NCBI GenBank assembly: GCA_013368315.1
Contig: JAACJM010000176.1
Span: 116,650 to 180,649 of the forward strand
Reading direction: 5' to 3'
Length of the DNA stretch: 64,000 nucleotides
From: Tetrapyrgos nigripes
Lineage: Eukaryota; Basidiomycota; Agaricomycetes; Agaricales; Campanellaceae
This document shows, piece after piece, positions 62,002 through 64,000 of the stretch. Made by a program: the position numbers and the translations under genes. Under the pieces are notes generated by a model. It did no database searches. It was not told the origin of the DNA and saw only the letters and a list, made by a program, of their open reading frames with translations. Position 1 is the stretch's first letter. Every line of letters starts with the position of its first letter.

Positions 62002-63433
62002 TGATACGCCTGCCAAAAACTCGACTAGAACAAGTTAAAAAGCGTACATATATCAAGTATACGGATATATTATGTCTGTTTACTAGGGAATAAGGACTGA
62101 AGCGAGCCCAATCTATCAGTTAAAGTGATTCTAGAGGCAACGTTCGCGAGCGCGATACGAAATAAGGATAAGTAGCCTCGAGAGGATGGTACATAAGTCC
62201 CTCAAGCTACTAAGTTCGATGTTCGAGTACTAGACTGCTCGTATACGTTTATACGTACATACCCAAGGCACTTGTTCACGAGTAGCCACCTCGCGAGCAT
62301 TAAGTACGCGTTACCTCTATTCACGATCCATGGGATTACCAATGTGACATAGACTCAAGAAGATAAGATACAAGACTAAAGGAGATGAATGATAACAAGG
62401 AGAAACCTCGGATAGGTGCCTTCGCGAAGTATCCCGGAGACATTCCGATAGTTCGCGAACCTGGTTAGATCTACTCAAGCTAAAGCTAAGATCGTCGTGA
62501 TGTTGCCAAATGATCAAGATCTACCTCACCCCTCCTAAAGACACCAAAGAAGATAGTTCCGACGGATCTAGAGACTTACTGAGGCCCTCTAGAGGACTCT
62601 AGTAGGGATGGAGATATCGGAACCTATGAAAGACCGCTCGCGAGCATTGGAAGAGGTTCGCATGTGATACCCAATGAGGTTACCAGTACGAGTACTGCTC
62701 TAGACCTCCATTACCAAGAAGCTAGCATGTGCTACATATACCCTGGCCCTCTCGCGAGGACTCTGTACATATTCTGATTGGACGATTCATGTAAATACTG
62801 TTCGCGTATCTCTCTCCTTAGTTACTTTCATTCAATCTCTCGTGTTTCACTATATAATATTGTGGACTTTAAATAATATTAGCTACTGTACAGTTCTAGG
62901 ACCTCTAGAGTATAAAAGGACGAAGTACTCATAGCTAGAAAACCAGATTAGTACTCGCGTGTATTGCTGCAGATTCTGGATAACTCTCGAGAGAAGATTA
63001 GGTCTCTCGCTTGCCCAGGCCAGCTTTATATCAATAGGAATTTCTACAAAAACCCAAAACTTTAAAGACTCGAACATTAGTTCACCCTAAGACAAAGATT
63101 GTTGTGATTGCATTGGCATATTGGCCCCATATTGTGTTTATTGAACTTAGGCATATTGGCCTCATTGTGTTATTGAAGATCTAGGCAATTGGCCTCTTAT
63201 TGTGTTTATCTCGAAGTCAAGAAGACTGTCAATTGTGACCATTGTTATTGTTGAACCCCTATTGTTCCCCAATCGGTTCTAGAGCCGTTTACCTTTAAGC
63301 TACACAAGTTATACGAGTGTTCTGCCACTTTTGATCACCTCGCATTATATAGCAGGATTGGTGTTTGTGTGTTTTTGGTGTTGTTAGCTTCGATCTTCGA
63401 AGCTATTAGCATTATCCACTAGCCAGCCTATTA
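62002..63433 (+). repeat. 3' LTR of the large Ty3-type element
   Basis: Nearly identical to 40002-41435. Differences seen by eye include CG/CA and CG/TG pairs, for example cctcgcgagc here against cctcacgagc, and a short deletion near 62300. Confidence 0.85.
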
Positions 63434-63442
63434 CCGGTTACA

Positions 63443-64000
63443 ATGGGAAAACGAAGCAAGTCCAAAAAGGCTACTAGCAAGAGGGCCAAACACACTAAAC
63501 TGCCCAAAAAGCGTGGCAACCCTGGATACTTTGCTGGGGATGCGCTTGAGTTTCTCGAGTCAAATCTCCAGAAGTACATCGACTCAAAAGATTCACGCGA
63601 ATCGTTTTGGAACGACTTCTTTCAGGAGTATTGTGAGAAGTTTCTGGATGATTTGACTGCTGATGAGAAGTTGGAGGTGAAGAAGTTGATCCAAAAATAC
63701 AATTTGAATCGTGATCGTGGAAGGAAGGATGAGGATAAAGAAGAAGACAGTGAAGGGGATAGCAATGACGGAAATGAAGATAGGGAAGAAGGAGCAAGGA
63801 AAAAGGGAGCGTGGCCTCCTCGACAGTGCCTGACACGTCCAAAGCTAGTCCAGCACCCGAGTCCAATACCGCTGTCCCTTCCCAAACTGTCAGTCAAGTG
63901 TCCAAAGCTGGTCCAGCACCCGAGTCCGATACCACCGTCCCCGTCACTCAAGCGCAACTCAGCAATTGAATGCTGGTGTTGCCGTCACTACCAACATTGT
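63443..64000 (+). CDS. Basidiomycete transposon-associated protein of unknown function (3' partial)
   Basis: ATG at 63443, five bases after the target duplication of the large LTR element. It begins MGKRSKSKKATSKRAK, then FAGDALEFLESNLQKYIDSK and SFWNDFFQEYCEKFLDDL, a helical pattern found in multicopy mushroom proteins near DNA transposons. An acidic stretch follows. Near 63799-63807 (AAAAAGGG) the better reading moves to another frame (SVASSTVPDTSKASPAPESN), so one base may be missing. The gene has lost its promoter to the LTR element. Confidence 0.5.
   Translation, partial: MGKRSKSKKATSKRAKHTKLPKKRGNPGYFAGDALEFLESNLQKYIDSKDSRESFWNDFFQEYCEKFLDDLTADEKLEVKKLIQKYNLNRDRGRKDEDKEEDSEGDSNDGNEDREEGARKKGAWPPRQCLTRPKLVQHPSPIPLSLPKLSVKCPKLVQHPSPIPPSPSLKRNSAIECWCCRHYQHC

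Larger units (their letters stand above)
40002..63433 (+). mobile_element. Large Ty3-type LTR element with two antisense genes
   Basis: Bounded by 1.43-kb direct repeats at 40002-41435 and 62002-63433. The target duplication is ACCGG (39997-40001 and 63433-63437; the end is ambiguous by one or two bases). Plus-strand order is PBS-like site, gag, protease, RT, RNase H, integrase. Downstream lie antisense gene B (49391-50301) and antisense gene A (50876-61463). A chromovirus (51024-58722) sits inside gene A. Without that insert the element is about 15.7 kb. The two LTRs differ at only about ten positions by eye, mostly transitions at CpG, so the insertion is recent. Confidence 0.8.

Overview
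The window looks like nuclear DNA of a mushroom-forming basidiomycete (Agaricomycete). Genes are cut by short GT-AG introns of about 45-110 bases. The repeat content is typical of that group: DIRS-type and Ty3 retrotransposons, a KDZ DNA transposon next to a TET/JBP-like dioxygenase gene, and a Crinkler-like kinase. There is no bacterial or organellar signal.

Layout. 1-10.4 kb is host-like: a truncated CAMK-type protein kinase with a long tail (1-3662), a RING-H2 protein (4692-6501), a decayed F-box-like remnant on the minus strand (about 7060-8240) and a Crinkler-like N-domain fused to a degenerate kinase domain (8356-10433). About 10.6-18.1 kb holds a minus-strand DIRS-like element (gag-like, RT/RNase H with a 604-base repeat-filled intron, tyrosine recombinase) with a chromovirus solo LTR in its tail and a tandem-repeat block beyond its head. 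18.5-24.1 kb carries a divergent pair of multi-exon genes of unknown function. Then come an F-box-like fragment, a palindrome-rich repeat block (25.7-26.4 kb), a minus-strand unknown gene (26.5-28.1 kb) and a truncated chromovirus (28.3-31.5 kb). 31.5-39.4 kb holds a minus-strand KDZ transposase, a small unknown gene and a TET/JBP-like gene, whose introns share a short TTTTGTAAA/TTTACAAAA motif.

40.0-63.4 kb is one large Ty3-type element with 1.43-kb LTRs and an ACCGG target duplication. It inserted in front of a plus-strand gene starting at 63443. Besides gag and pol it appears to carry two antisense genes with their own TATA boxes. The larger has nine exons and gives an unbroken 785-codon frame once a nested chromovirus (51024-58722, target duplication GCGTG) is removed. 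This gene-carrying element is the strongest candidate for something undescribed.

Two mutation patterns cross the window. Many reading frames are broken by what look like single missing bases, often at homopolymers, which may be assembly error. Separately, retro- and DNA-transposon frames are broken repeatedly by TGA where CGA (Arg) is expected, the signature of CpG deamination; one case is shown directly by comparing two copies in the window. No function was tested, and names rest on motifs read by eye.
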